A stretch of 64,000 nt of DNA from Streptomyces sp. NBC_00285 (GTDB taxonomy: Bacteria; Actinomycetota; Actinomycetes; Streptomycetales; Streptomycetaceae): contig NZ_CP108055.1 of the NCBI RefSeq assembly GCF_036174265.1, forward strand, positions 6,200,001 through 6,264,000, written 5' to 3'. The notes beneath the pieces are model-generated. The model had not been told where the DNA came from. It saw only the letters and a program-made list of their open reading frames with translations, and did no database searches. Of this stretch, positions 35,355-44,984 are shown in pieces (position 1 is the stretch's first letter; the number at the start of each line of letters is the position of its first letter). The position numbers and the translations under genes are program-made.

Positions 35355-35801
35355 GAAAAGAATCCCCCTGCTGAAATCGGTCTGCTGGGATATCCAGCGT
35401 GAAAGAGACGCTAACCGGCACCAGTCGGCCTAGTTAGGCATGTACTCGCCAATGCCGTACTGGGAGATGGCGTTCCGCTACGCATGGTCGGCAACGGCGT
35501 CGCGGGCATCTGAGCAGGGGAGTTCCCCGAGGGCGTGGCAACCGGTATCCGATCGCAGCCGGGGTGGCAGCGGACGACCGGTCACACCTGGGAGCCCTGA
35601 GAAGCGAGTGGCTTCCTTCCTGGTCACTCTGCGCTTCTGTGGCATGCGCATGTCGAAGGCGGCCCGGTCGCCGGGGCATGGCGGGATCCTGCCCTCCGGC
35701 TCACCGTGCCGAGATCCTGAACGTGGTACCTGACAGCGTTCCCGGCCTCGGTGTCAGTCGCTCCCGCTAACGTGGGTGTTCGCTCGACACAGGGGGACGG
35801 C
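35355..35801. other. 447-bp intergenic region
   Basis: I see no supportable gene. Minus-strand frames near 35430-35530 read DARDAVADHA-stop-RNAIS, which hints at a decayed deaminase tail, but this is too short to call. The promoter and leader of the ATPase gene must lie in the last 100 bp; its ribosome site AGGGGGA is at 35791-35797. Confidence 0.4.
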
Positions 35802-37730
35802 ATGGTCGACGAGCCGCTGCTCGCACGCTTGCACTTCGGACGTGAGGACGCCGAACGGGACGTGACCGAGGGGCTGTTGCTGCGCGGGGGGTTCCTGTCG
35901 AACGCCGCTTACCGGGGCGCGCTCAGCGGGCGCAAGATGCTGATCATCGGGCGCAAGGGGTCCGGGAAGAGCGCCATCTGCATGCGGTTGATGTCGGATG
36001 CGGGGCACGCGGGCGGGAAGGTGCTCGTCACGCCCGACGAGGCCGCCGGGGAGGAGATCCGGCGGTTCGAGTTGCAGGGGCTGCCGGGAGACTCGGCGAA
36101 GGCGCTGATCTGGCGGTACGTGTTCGCTGTGCACGCGGCCAGGTACCTCGTCGACCACGCAAAGGGTGCGCACGACGGCGGCCACAGGACCGACTCGGTG
36201 AAGGCGCTCGGGCGGTTCCTCAAGCAGAACGGCGAGGCGCCCGGCGGGGGCGGCCGGCTCGTGGAGCGGCTCGCGCAGGGGGCACGCGGATTGCAGACCT
36301 CCCTGTCCCTTGAGGCGTTCGGGGTCAAGGCGAGCGTGGATCTCGCCCAGTCGCCGTCGGAAGGGGCGCGCGCGGCACGGCAGTTGGAGATCGTCGAGCT
36401 GGGCGTGGCGCAGGCCTTCGCCGACCTGGGGTGCGACGGCGTCGTCCACCCGCCGCTTCTCCTCATGGTCGACCAGCTCGAACAGGTGTGGTCCGCCGAG
36501 CCCGACAGCAACTCCATGGTGATCGGGCTGCTGCTGGCGGCCAAGCACGCGGCGAGCCTGTACGGCCGTTCGCTGCGGTTCCTGTTGTTCCTGCGCGCCG
36601 ACATCTACGACTCGCTGTCTTTCGGGGAGGGCGACAAGTTCCACGGCGACGAGCTCAGGATCGCCTGGACGGAACAGGCCCTGCGGGACCTCGCGTTGGC
36701 GCGGGCCCAGGCGTCGGTCGGCGAGGAGCTGACCGAGGAACAGCTGTGGAAGGAGCTGTTCCCGCAGACGGTGGGCGGGGAGGAGATCACCGGGCATCTC
36801 TTCGGCCGCTGTCTGCCGAGGCCCCGTGACGCCATCCAGTTCCTCAACCTGTGCCAGGAGAAGGCCTGGCTGGACCATGAGCGGGACCGGATCACCGAGG
36901 CGGACGTGACGCAGGCGGGCCGGCAGTTCTCGGAGTGGAAACTCAAGGACCTGACCTCGGAGTACCTGGTCGCGCACCCCTTCCTGCGCAACCTCTTCCC
37001 GCTCTTCCAGAACACCGGGTACGTCGTCACACGCGCCGCGCTCACCCGCCGCTTCGAGGCGGCCGCGGAGACGCTCCACCACGACTTCCCGGCGTACGCC
37101 AACGCCTTGACGCTCCCCGGAGTCATCGACGTGTTGTTCGGGGCCGGGTTCCTCGGGGTACGGCGCGGCAACGACGTGGTCTACGCGGGCGAGGACAGGC
37201 TGCCGGTCCAGCCGCACGAGACGGAGTTCCAGGTCCACCCCTGCTTCCGGGCGGCGCTCGGCGCGACCACCGCCTTCGACCTGCGGCGCTACGAGCCCCA
37301 GTATGTGGACGCACGCGTCTCCTCGGGCAACTTCGGCTCCGGCGCCGCGGGTTCGTCCTCCCTCAACCGCGACGACCGGCTGCTCATGCAGCTCGCCCGC
37401 TCCTGCCACTCGATCCTCGCGCAGGTGGGACGGGCGGTCGGGCTGACGCGGGACATCCGCGACGAGATCACCGTCCAGATCAGCCGACTGCTGGACGAGG
37501 TCAACGGCATCCCGCCCGGCGCCGCGTCATCGGTCGGCGTCGACGTGGACGACTACCTCCTCACCACCGCCCACTACCTCACCGGCCTCGCAGCCCAACT
37601 CCGCGCCAGCGGCCTGGAGGAGAGCACAGGCATCGGAGAAGTCGCCGGCCGCGTGGAGGAGGAGGAACGACGGCTGCGGCGCTCGGCGGGTGGGTCGTAC
37701 GGCAGCTCGGGCAGCTCGAACGGACCCTGA
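35802..37730 (+). CDS. P-loop ATPase, Sll1717 family
   Basis: A 642-aa STAND-like ATPase. Walker A is GRKGSGKS (residues 50-57), Walker B is LLLMVDQLEQVW, and a sensor-like FLLFLRADIYDSL follows. The C-terminal half (about 370-520) looks like winged-helix modules. The tail beyond 570 is helical, then Ser/Gly-rich. Sll1717-type ATPases are uncharacterised; related KAP/STAND NTPases act in signalling or phage defence. The gene is monocistronic, in an accessory region, and closed by a bidirectional terminator. ATG follows AGGGGGACGGC. Confidence 0.83.
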   Translation: MVDEPLLARLHFGREDAERDVTEGLLLRGGFLSNAAYRGALSGRKMLIIGRKGSGKSAICMRLMSDAGHAGGKVLVTPDEAAGEEIRRFELQGLPGDSAKALIWRYVFAVHAARYLVDHAKGAHDGGHRTDSVKALGRFLKQNGEAPGGGGRLVERLAQGARGLQTSLSLEAFGVKASVDLAQSPSEGARAARQLEIVELGVAQAFADLGCDGVVHPPLLLMVDQLEQVWSAEPDSNSMVIGLLLAAKHAASLYGRSLRFLLFLRADIYDSLSFGEGDKFHGDELRIAWTEQALRDLALARAQASVGEELTEEQLWKELFPQTVGGEEITGHLFGRCLPRPRDAIQFLNLCQEKAWLDHERDRITEADVTQAGRQFSEWKLKDLTSEYLVAHPFLRNLFPLFQNTGYVVTRAALTRRFEAAAETLHHDFPAYANALTLPGVIDVLFGAGFLGVRRGNDVVYAGEDRLPVQPHETEFQVHPCFRAALGATTAFDLRRYEPQYVDARVSSGNFGSGAAGSSSLNRDDRLLMQLARSCHSILAQVGRAVGLTRDIRDEITVQISRLLDEVNGIPPGAASSVGVDVDDYLLTTAHYLTGLAAQLRASGLEESTGIGEVAGRVEEEERRLRRSAGGSYGSSGSSNGP

Positions 37731-37760
37731 AGGCGCCGTACTCGTGAGTGCGGCGCCTTC
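37729..37760. terminator. Bidirectional terminator between ATPase gene and argS
   Basis: A 10-bp stem GAAGGCGCCG/CGGCGCCTTC overlapping the ATPase stop codon, with partial pairing in the 12-nt loop. It sits between convergent genes and can end both transcripts. Confidence 0.8.
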
Positions 37761-37775
37761 GGAGGATCACCTCGG

Positions 37776-39536
37776 TCAGAGCTTCGCCGGCGTCCTGATT
37801 CCCAGCAGGGCCATTCCCTGGTGCAGGGTCCGGGCCGTGAGGTCGCACAGGAGCAGGCGGTTCTCCGCGATGTCCTTCGGCGGTGCCGGCTTGATCACCG
37901 GGCACTTGTCGTAGAACGACGTGAAGAGGGAGGCCAGCTGGTAGAGGTACGCCGCCAGCTTGTGCGGGGCGTACTCCGCGGACGCCTCGAAGACCGTGGC
38001 GCCGAACGCGTCCAGGTGCATGCCCAACGCCCGCTCCGCCTCGGCCAGTTCCAGCTCCGGGTGGGCGGCCGGCCGTACCTCTCCCGCCTTGCGCAGGATC
38101 GACTGGATACGCGCGTACGCGTACTGCAGGTACACGGACGTGTCGCCGTTCAGCGAGACCATCTGGTCCAGGTCGAACTTGTAGTCGCGGCTCGGGGACG
38201 TCGACAGGTCGGCGTACTTCACCGCGCCGATGCCCACCTGCGTGGCCCGCTCCTGGATCTCGTCCTCGGTGAGGTCCCGCGCCTTCTCCCGTACGACCTC
38301 GGCGGCCCGCTGCACGGCCTCGTCCAGCAGGTCCTCAAGCCGTACCGTCGCGCCCTCACGCGTCTTGAACGGCTTGCCGTCCGCGCCGAGCACCGTGCCG
38401 TAACCCATGTTGTGCGCGGTGACGCCGTCGGTCAGCCAGCCGGCCCGGCGAGCCGCCTCGAAGACCATCTTGAAGTGGAGCGACTGGCGTACGTCCACGA
38501 CGTACAGCAGCGTCGTCGCGTGCAGGTCGGTGACACGGTTGCGGATCGCCGTCAGGTCGGAGGCCGCGTAGCCGAAGCCGCCGTCGGCCTTCTGCACGAT
38601 CAGCGGGACCGGCTGGTCGTCCTTGCCGCGGATCTCGTCGAAGAAGACGACCAGCGCGCCCTCGGAGCGGACCGCGACGCCCATCTCCTCCAGGAGGCGG
38701 GCGGTCTCGGGCATGCCCTCGTTGTACGCGGACTCGCCGACGATCTCCTCGTCACGGATCTCCATGTCCAGCTTCTCGAAGACGGAGTAGAAGTAGACCT
38801 TCGACTCGTCCACGAACTGCTGCCAGAGTTCGAGCGTCTCCTTGTCCCCGGACTGGAGGGCGACGACCCTCTTCCGCGCCCGCTCCTTGAACTCCTCGTC
38901 CGAGTCGAAGACCGTGCGGGACGCCTTGTAGACCCGGTTCAGGTTCGACATGGCCTGCTCGCCGTCGACGTCCTGCGCCGGGGCCAGCTCGCCGGGGTTC
39001 TCGAACAGGTACTGGATCAGCATGCCGAACTGGGTGCCCCAGTCGCCGATGTGATGCCGGCCGATCGTCTTCTCACCGGTGAAGTCGAGCATCGCCCGCA
39101 GCGCGTCCCCGATCACGGCGGACCGCAGATGGCCGACGTGCATCTCCTTCGCCACGTTCGGCTGGGCGTAGTCGACGACCGTGGTGCCGGGCTGCTCGGC
39201 GAGCGGCACGCCCAGGCGGCCCGCCTCGTCGGCGTACCGGGCGGCCAGGTTCTCCGTGATCGCCTTGTCGGTCAGCGTCACGTTCAGGAAGCCGGGGCCG
39301 GAGACCTCGATGTCCTTGATCACGTCACCGGTGGTGATCCGGGAGACGACCTGCGCCGCAAGCTCCCTCGGGTTCGCCTTGGCCTTCTTCGCGAGCGCCA
39401 GGATGCCGTTCGCCTGGAAGTCGGCCCGGTCGCTACGTCGCAGCAGGGGGTCCGCGGATGCCTCCGGCAGGGTGGCGGAGATGGCGGAGGCGAGCTGCTG
39501 GTTGACGTTGTCGCTGAGGGGCGTGACCGGGGCCAT
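37776..39536 (-). CDS. argS: Arginyl-tRNA synthetase
   Basis: A 586-aa class I synthetase. The N-terminal additional domain (residues 1-110) is followed by the HIGH-type motif [17 protein letters not shown]. The second signature is degenerate ([11 protein letters not shown] rather than KMSKS), a feature often seen in ArgRS. The anticodon-binding DALR domain fills about 450-586 ([17 protein letters not shown]). It charges tRNA-Arg in the cytosol. It lies divergent from the class I lysS gene, with a 197-bp shared upstream region carrying a dispersed-repeat copy. Confidence 0.96.
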   Translation of the reverse strand: MAPVTPLSDNVNQQLASAISATLPEASADPLLRRSDRADFQANGILALAKKAKANPRELAAQVVSRITTGDVIKDIEVSGPGFLNVTLTDKAITENLAARYADEAGRLGVPLAEQPGTTVVDYAQPNVAKEMHVGHLRSAVIGDALRAMLDFTGEKTIGRHHIGDWGTQFGMLIQYLFENPGELAPAQDVDGEQAMSNLNRVYKASRTVFDSDEEFKERARKRVVALQSGDKETLELWQQFVDESKVYFYSVFEKLDMEIRDEEIVGESAYNEGMPETARLLEEMGVAVRSEGALVVFFDEIRGKDDQPVPLIVQKADGGFGYAASDLTAIRNRVTDLHATTLLYVVDVRQSLHFKMVFEAARRAGWLTDGVTAHNMGYGTVLGADGKPFKTREGATVRLEDLLDEAVQRAAEVVREKARDLTEDEIQERATQVGIGAVKYADLSTSPSRDYKFDLDQMVSLNGDTSVYLQYAYARIQSILRKAGEVRPAAHPELELAEAERALGMHLDAFGATVFEASAEYAPHKLAAYLYQLASLFTSFYDKCPVIKPAPPKDIAENRLLLCDLTARTLHQGMALLGIRTPAKL

Positions 39537-39631
39537 GGGAAAGGGTGCCGTTCTCCTCGGGGGATCAGATGGACACGGTCAGTATCCCATGGGGGGTGTA
39601 GCGGTTTTTTGGCCGCGGGCCGGTGGGGGCC

Positions 39632-39654
39632 GGTCGCGCAGTTCCCCGCGCCCC
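39632..39654 (+). repeat. Dispersed GC-rich repeat, copy E
   Basis: An exact 23-nt core copy with the upstream flank GGCCGGTGGGGGCCGG shared with copy F at 53898. It sits in the argS-lysS divergent promoter region, 96 nt from argS and about 80 nt from lysS. Confidence 0.85.
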
Positions 39655-39733
39655 CAGGCAGGCGGCTGCGCCGCCTAGACTGAGGGCGCAGCCCTTTCAC
39701 GCTGCCCAAGCCAGAAAGAAGGACGTGCCGATC

Positions 39734-41467
39734 GTGGGTCAGAGCACCGAGACCACCGACTGGGTCTCCCGTTTCGCGGATGAGGTCATCGAGGAGTCGG
39801 AGCGTCGGGCCCCCGGCAAACCCGTGGTCGTCGCCTCCGGGCTGTCCCCGTCCGGCCCGATCCACCTGGGCAACCTGCGCGAGGTCATGACGCCCCACCT
39901 CGTCGCCGACGAGATCCGGCGCCGGGGACTCCAGGTGCGGCACCTCATCTCCTGGGACGACTACGACCGGTACCGCAAGGTGCCCGCCGGGATCGCCGGG
40001 ATCGACGACTCGTGGGCCGAGCACATCGGCAAGCCCCTCACCTCCGTGCCCGCGCCCGAGGGATCGCCGTATCCGAACTGGGCCGAGCACTTCAAGGCCG
40101 CCATGGTCGACGCGCTCGCCGAACTCGGCGTCGAGTTCGACGGGATCAGTCAGACCGCGCAGTACACCTCGGGCGTCTACCGCGAGCAGATCCTGCACGC
40201 CATGACGCACCGCGGGGACATCGACGCGATCCTCGACCAGTACCGGACCAAGAAGGCCCCGGCCAAGAAGCAGCAGCAGAAGCCCCAGGACGACGCCGAG
40301 GTCGAGGCCGCCGAGGGGTCCGGCGCGGCCGCCGAGGACGACGGGTCCTCCGGTTCCGCCGGGTACTTCCCGTACAAGCCCTACTGCGGCAACTGCGAGA
40401 AGGACCTCACCACCGTCACCTCCTACGACGACGCCACGACCGAGCTGTCGTACACCTGCAACGCCTGCGGGTACGCCGAGACCGTCCGGCTGAACGAGTT
40501 CAACCGCGGCAAGCTCGTCTGGAAGGTCGACTGGCCCATGCGGTGGGCCTACGAGGGCGTCGTCTTCGAGCCCTCCGGTGTCGACCACTCCTCACCCGGG
40601 TCCTCGTTCCAGGTCGGCGGGCAGATCGTCGGGATCTTCGGCGGGAAGCAGCCCATCGGCCCGATGTACGCCTTCGTCGGCATCTCCGGGATGGCGAAGA
40701 TGTCGTCGTCGAAGGGCGGTGTGCCCACCCCCGGCGATGCCCTGAAGATCATGGAACCGCAGCTGCTGCGCTGGCTCTACGCCCGCCGCAGGCCCAACCA
40801 GTCCTTCAAGATCGCCTTCGACCAGGAGATCCAGCGCCTCTACGACGAGTGGGACAAGCTCGACGTCAAGGTCGCTGACGGATCCGCGCTGCCCGCCGAC
40901 ATCGCCGCGCACGCCCGCGCGGTACGGACCGCGGGCGGCGAGCTGCCGACCACGGCCCGCCCCCTGCCGTACCGGACCCTCGCCTCCGTCGCCGACATCA
41001 CCGCAGGGCACGGCGACCAGGCGCTGCGGATCCTCAGCGAGCTGGACCCCTCGCACCCGCTGGGCGCACTGGACGAGGTCCGGCCGCGGTACGACAAGGC
41101 CGAGGCGTGGATCAACACGCAGGTACCCGCCGACCAGCGGACCATTGTGCGCGAAGAGGCCGACGCCGAGCTGTTGAAGTCCCTGGACGAGGCCTCCCAG
41201 CAGTCACTGCGGCTGCTGCTGGACGGGCTCGCCCCGAACTGGTCGCTCGACGGGCTGACCCACCTCGTCTACGGCGTGCCCAAGGTGCAGGCCGGGTTCC
41301 CCGCCGACGCCACACCCAAGGAACTGCCGGCCGAGATCAAGACCGCCCAGCGGACGTTCTTCGCCCTGCTCTACCAGCTGCTGGTCTCGCGGGACACCGG
41401 ACCGCGACTGCCCACGCTGCTGCTCGCCGTGGGACAGGAGCGGGTCCGGGCCCTGCTCGGGGAGTGA
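39734..41467 (+). CDS. lysS: Lysyl-tRNA synthetase, class I
   Basis: A 577-aa class I LysRS, the type that Streptomyces has in addition to class II. The HIGH-type motif is SPSGPIHLGNLREVM and the second signature GMAKMSSSKGG (KMSKS-like). A Cys cluster YCGNCEKDL...CNACGYAE (about 215-250) forms a zinc ribbon. A Lys/Gln/Asp-rich linker precedes it. The GTG at 39734 is preferred because AAGGA lies 10 nt upstream; a GTG at 39725 lies only 1 nt from it but gives the N-terminus seen in database versions. Confidence 0.94.
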   Translation: MGQSTETTDWVSRFADEVIEESERRAPGKPVVVASGLSPSGPIHLGNLREVMTPHLVADEIRRRGLQVRHLISWDDYDRYRKVPAGIAGIDDSWAEHIGKPLTSVPAPEGSPYPNWAEHFKAAMVDALAELGVEFDGISQTAQYTSGVYREQILHAMTHRGDIDAILDQYRTKKAPAKKQQQKPQDDAEVEAAEGSGAAAEDDGSSGSAGYFPYKPYCGNCEKDLTTVTSYDDATTELSYTCNACGYAETVRLNEFNRGKLVWKVDWPMRWAYEGVVFEPSGVDHSSPGSSFQVGGQIVGIFGGKQPIGPMYAFVGISGMAKMSSSKGGVPTPGDALKIMEPQLLRWLYARRRPNQSFKIAFDQEIQRLYDEWDKLDVKVADGSALPADIAAHARAVRTAGGELPTTARPLPYRTLASVADITAGHGDQALRILSELDPSHPLGALDEVRPRYDKAEAWINTQVPADQRTIVREEADAELLKSLDEASQQSLRLLLDGLAPNWSLDGLTHLVYGVPKVQAGFPADATPKELPAEIKTAQRTFFALLYQLLVSRDTGPRLPTLLLAVGQERVRALLGE

Positions 41468-41479
41468 CGGACCGCATGT

Positions 41480-41515
41480 GAGAGGGGCCCCCGTCCGCGG
41501 ACGGGGGCCCCTCTC
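41480..41515. terminator. Bidirectional terminator after lysS
   Basis: A 17-bp GC-rich perfect inverted repeat (41480-41496 with 41499-41515) between convergent genes lysS and the DUF2637 gene. There is no T-run on the plus strand. Confidence 0.88.
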
Positions 41516-41535
41516 GGCTGTCTGCTGCGCCTGCC

Positions 41536-42834
41536 TCAGGCGATGTGGTCCTCCTGCAGTTCCGCCGTGTGACGGTTGGTGAACCGCTTGACCATGCGCT
41601 CGGCCTCACGCTGGGGAAGCGCCGTGCCGAACGTCGCCTCCACGTCACCCCTGAGCTGGCCGGGAGAGGGATAGCTGCCGTCTATCGACTTCTTGAAGAC
41701 CTGGTAGAAGTCCTCCTCGGTCGGCTCCGGAGGGCCGCCGCCCTCACCCATCTCGCGGGTACGGCCACCGGCCACCGGGATGCGGAAACTGCCCGTCTCC
41801 TCCATGGAGGGAATCGGGTTCGGCTCCGGCTGCCGGGGCGGCTCCTCGTACTGGATCTGCTGGAGCTCGTACTGCTCCGCCTCCAGCTGCTCCTCGTACC
41901 AGCTCTCGTACTGCTCCTGCGGGTCGTAGTTGGGGTTGTAGCCCCCCTGGTACTCGACCTGCTTGGGAGCCTCGAACCAGGGGCTCTGCTCCGGGTCGAA
42001 CGCCTCGGGCGCGTGGTCGAACCCGGGGCGCTGCTCGTCGGAGGGCGCCACCCTCCGAGGGACGGGCGACGCCTCCACGGCCCGCTGACCCGCGTTTCCG
42101 GACGCGTCCACGGCGACCCGGGACACCGGAGGCAACAGCGCCGGCTCGATACCCGCCGCCGCCAGACCCGCGGGCGCCGTCTCCGCCAGCGGGACTCCGT
42201 AGCGGGCCAGACGGAGCGGCATCAGGCTCTCCACCGGAGCCTTGCGGCGCCAGGCACGGCCGAAGCGGGAGTGCAGACGGGCCCGGTAGACCAGACGCTC
42301 CTGCTCCAGCTTGATGACCTGCTCGTAGGAACGCAGCTCCCACAGCTTCATCCGGCGCCACAGCAGAAACGTGGGGACGGGAGACAGGAGCCAGCGAGTG
42401 AGCCGGACCCCCTCCATGTGCTTGTCCGCCGTGATGTCCGCCATCCGGCCGATCGCGTGGCGAGCCGCCTCCACCGCCACCACGAACAGCACCGGGATCA
42501 CCGCGTGCATGCCCGTACCCAGCGGATCCGGCCAGGCCGCCGCACCGTTGAAGGCGATCGTCGCCGCCGTCAGCAGCCAGGCCGTCTGACGCAGCAGCGG
42601 GAACGGTATGCGGATCCACGTCAGGAGAAGGTCCAGGGCCAGCAGGACACAGATACCCGCGTCGATACCGATCGGGAAGACGTAACTGAAGTTCCCGAAG
42701 CCCTTCTTGAGGGCGAGCTCACGGACGGCCGCATAGGACCCCGCGAAGCCGATGCCGGCGATGATCACGGCACCGAACACGACCACGCCGATGAGCAAGC
42801 GGTGTGTTCGAGTCAGCTGCATGGGCGCGGACAC
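41536..42834 (-). CDS. DUF2637 membrane protein
   Basis: A 432-aa protein. Residues about 5-160 hold the DUF2637 domain with four membrane helices (LLIGVVVFGAVIIAGIGFAG; FPIGIDAGICVLLALDLLLT; and two more near 85-140). The cytoplasmic remainder is low-complexity, with Glu/Tyr/Gln-rich repeats (QYESWYEEQLEAEQYELQQI) and a C-terminal helical module (DFYQVFKKSIDGSYPSPGQ). DUF2637 proteins occur with plasmid transfer (Spd) and cell-surface genes; function unknown. The GTG at 42834 is preferred because GGGGAG lies 5 nt upstream. Two DUF3558 lipoprotein genes precede it on the same strand. Confidence 0.88.
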   Translation of the reverse strand: MSAPMQLTRTHRLLIGVVVFGAVIIAGIGFAGSYAAVRELALKKGFGNFSYVFPIGIDAGICVLLALDLLLTWIRIPFPLLRQTAWLLTAATIAFNGAAAWPDPLGTGMHAVIPVLFVVAVEAARHAIGRMADITADKHMEGVRLTRWLLSPVPTFLLWRRMKLWELRSYEQVIKLEQERLVYRARLHSRFGRAWRRKAPVESLMPLRLARYGVPLAETAPAGLAAAGIEPALLPPVSRVAVDASGNAGQRAVEASPVPRRVAPSDEQRPGFDHAPEAFDPEQSPWFEAPKQVEYQGGYNPNYDPQEQYESWYEEQLEAEQYELQQIQYEEPPRQPEPNPIPSMEETGSFRIPVAGGRTREMGEGGGPPEPTEEDFYQVFKKSIDGSYPSPGQLRGDVEATFGTALPQREAERMVKRFTNRHTAELQEDHIA

Positions 42835-42926
42835 CCGTACTCCCCTCGCTGTACGTGTTGTTGCGCGCAACAGACTGGCACATGTGTGCTGCGCACGGGT
42901 GGCCGGTACGGGCCGTCAGCTCTGCT

Positions 42927-43829
42927 TCAGCTCGTCTTCGCGACCGACTTGGACGGAGACGCGGACTTCGAAGCCGACTTCGACGGGGCCGCCGAAGGGG
43001 ACGTGGGCGCCGACTTGGAAGGCGACGTGGACGGCGCAGGACTCACCGCACCCTCGCCGTTCGCCGCCGACACCGAGGCCACCACCTCGTTCGAGGCCTT
43101 CTCCGCGAGCTTCGCCAGAGCATCCGCACCCGGCGCCTTCTCGCCCGCCAGACCCGCGCCGTTGTAGTCGACGGTCACGACGACGTTCTCCACGCGCGTG
43201 ACGACCGTCTGCTGCTTGAAGGCGCCTTCCTTCTTCTTCAGGTCGTAGCGCACCAGCGTCGCCGCATCACCCTTGCCCGAGACCGCCTGCGACTTGGTGT
43301 TCTTCGCACCGGCCACCGACTGGGCATCCTGGATCTGTTGCTCGTAGTACTTCTGCGCCTGCGCCTCACCCGTGCCGCGCGAGGTGTCCGACTCGAAGCG
43401 CAGCAACGACACGTTCAGCCAGCGGAACTGGGAACCCTTCACACCGTTGTTGTCGAGGCTGCTCCAGGAACAACTCCCGCGCGTCCCCGCCTCCGACGTG
43501 CCCTTCTTGCCCGACTTCGGAGCCTCCGGGACCAGCGACTTCAGAGTCTTCGCCGACAACACCCCGCACGACTCGGGAAGCGAGTCGTACGCCGCCGCCT
43601 GCACCGTGGGCGCCGCACTCACGGAAGCCGACGCCGAAGCACCACCGTCCGCGCCCTTGCCGGCCGCGGAACTGCCGCTGCCGCTGTCGCTGCCGGAGTC
43701 GGAGGAGCAGCCAGAGGCGATCAGCATCACGGGGACTGCGGCCACGCCAACAAGGACGCGGTGAAGACGCTTCGCTTGCTGCACACCTTGGTCACGCTCT
43801 GCTCGTCGCTGCATGGTTCCTTCACTCAT
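42927..43829 (-). CDS. DUF3558-type lipoprotein
   Basis: A 300-aa lipoprotein: signal RVLVGVAAVPVMLIASG, then the lipobox IASGC at about residue 41. A Ser/Gly/Asp-rich linker follows, then the DUF3558-like domain (about 80-245) with two conserved Cys (LPESCGVLSAKTLKSLVP; GSCSWSSLDN). The tail is Ser/Pro/Lys-rich (SKSAPTSPSAAPSKS). Exposed on the outer face of the membrane; function unknown. The next gene upstream is a paralogue, 118 bp away. The start may instead be the ATG at 43814. Confidence 0.85.
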   Translation of the reverse strand: MSEGTMQRRAERDQGVQQAKRLHRVLVGVAAVPVMLIASGCSSDSGSDSGSGSSAAGKGADGGASASASVSAAPTVQAAAYDSLPESCGVLSAKTLKSLVPEAPKSGKKGTSEAGTRGSCSWSSLDNNGVKGSQFRWLNVSLLRFESDTSRGTGEAQAQKYYEQQIQDAQSVAGAKNTKSQAVSGKGDAATLVRYDLKKKEGAFKQQTVVTRVENVVVTVDYNGAGLAGEKAPGADALAKLAEKASNEVVASVSAANGEGAVSPAPSTSPSKSAPTSPSAAPSKSASKSASPSKSVAKTS

Positions 43830-43947
43830 GACGCTTGTGGTTCCTGCCGTCGGATCGGGTCCGAGGGGCCACCGTACGCGGTGAGGAACCTGTGCGGTCC
43901 AGCTTCGAATCCTTTGCGCACACGGGTGAAAGGAGCATGGAAAGCCC

Positions 43948-44778
43948 TCAACCGGACAGCGACCCGGCCAGCTGAGAGGCCAGTTTCCGGGCGTTGTCCT
44001 GCATTTCCTTGCTGTCCGGCGTGACGCCGACCGACGTCGGCTGCTCCTCGTACTCGATCGTCACGATCACGTTGGACGTGCGGAACGCCACAGTCACCTT
44101 GCGCTGCTGAGCCGTCGAACCGGAGCCGCTCAACGCGTCGTCAAGAAACGCCTCGTCGCCGAGATCGTCCAGCAGACGGGGCTGCAGATCGGACGGAGTC
44201 ACCGAGGACGAACCACTCGGAGAAGCTGAAACCGACCCACCGGCCGTGGGCGACGAGGAGGCCGTCGGGCTCGCCGAGGCACTGCTCGTACCGCTCGCCA
44301 CATCCGACGCCGCACTCGACGTCGCCGCCACCGGCAGGTCCGCCTTCTCCTCGGCCTGCGCGAACAGCTGCTGCGCCTGACTGTCGTCGCTGACCGCGTT
44401 GTCGTACGACACCACACGCTCGAAGTCGACCGACAGGTACTCGGTGGCGTCCGCGGCCTCGACCTTCCAACGGCAGCCGACCTTGCGGTCCGTGTCGTAG
44501 GTCAGCGTCGCGTCGCCCTCGTAGGCCAGGGTGCGCTGGTTCGCGTCGGTGATCTCCTTGATGCCGGGCAGCAGCACGTCAAGGCTGCTCTGACCGACCG
44601 CACCGCAGGCTTCCGGGAGTGTGCGGTACTTGCCGGGCTGGGCGGCCACGGTGGCTGTGCCCGCGTCGCCCGGGTTCGCGTCGTCCGTCGTCCCGTCGCC
44701 GCCCGAACTGCCGGTGCAGCCGGCCAACAGCGCCGCGAGGAGGGCGGCGACGCCGGGTACGTAGGCCTTCCGCTGCAC
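43948..44778 (-). CDS. DUF3558-type lipoprotein, paralogue
   Basis: A 276-aa lipoprotein with a short signal (VPGVAALLAALLAGC; lipobox LLAGC at residue 21). The DUF3558-like domain shows the two conserved Cys (LPEACGAVGQSSLDVLLPG; RKVGCRWKVEA). A Ser/Ala/Thr-rich insert (about 160-205) interrupts the domain. It is probably a duplicate of the downstream lipoprotein gene and is divergent from rtcB, sharing a 206-bp promoter region. Confidence 0.86.
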   Translation of the reverse strand: MQRKAYVPGVAALLAALLAGCTGSSGGDGTTDDANPGDAGTATVAAQPGKYRTLPEACGAVGQSSLDVLLPGIKEITDANQRTLAYEGDATLTYDTDRKVGCRWKVEAADATEYLSVDFERVVSYDNAVSDDSQAQQLFAQAEEKADLPVAATSSAASDVASGTSSASASPTASSSPTAGGSVSASPSGSSSVTPSDLQPRLLDDLGDEAFLDDALSGSGSTAQQRKVTVAFRTSNVIVTIEYEEQPTSVGVTPDSKEMQDNARKLASQLAGSLSG

Positions 44779-44984
44779 GGTGGGGCTCCTCTCGGAAATA
44801 TCTCCGACTCGTGGGGATCACAGTGTCCCCGCAGGTTATTCGCTTGCCGCATGGGGGCGTCCCCTGAGGACAATGTGTATCGCACGCACTGCCGTGAACG
44901 CCGGTCCGTCGTCCCATACGTCGATCTTGGTGCCGGTTTTGCGATCTGATACTTCTGTTTGCTTTTCGGGGGATCGAGGACGAA

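Noticed and set aside
35430..35530. Possible deaminase remnant (DHA-stop-RNAIS read on the minus strand)
   Set aside because: Only a few residues resemble the HAE motif after assuming a stop was once Glu; the PCxxC motif and fold are absent.
31301..37730. Type VII secretion machinery genes near the toxin module
   Set aside because: No EccB, EccC, EccD, EccE or MycP-like protein is encoded in the window; the module must use a system elsewhere.
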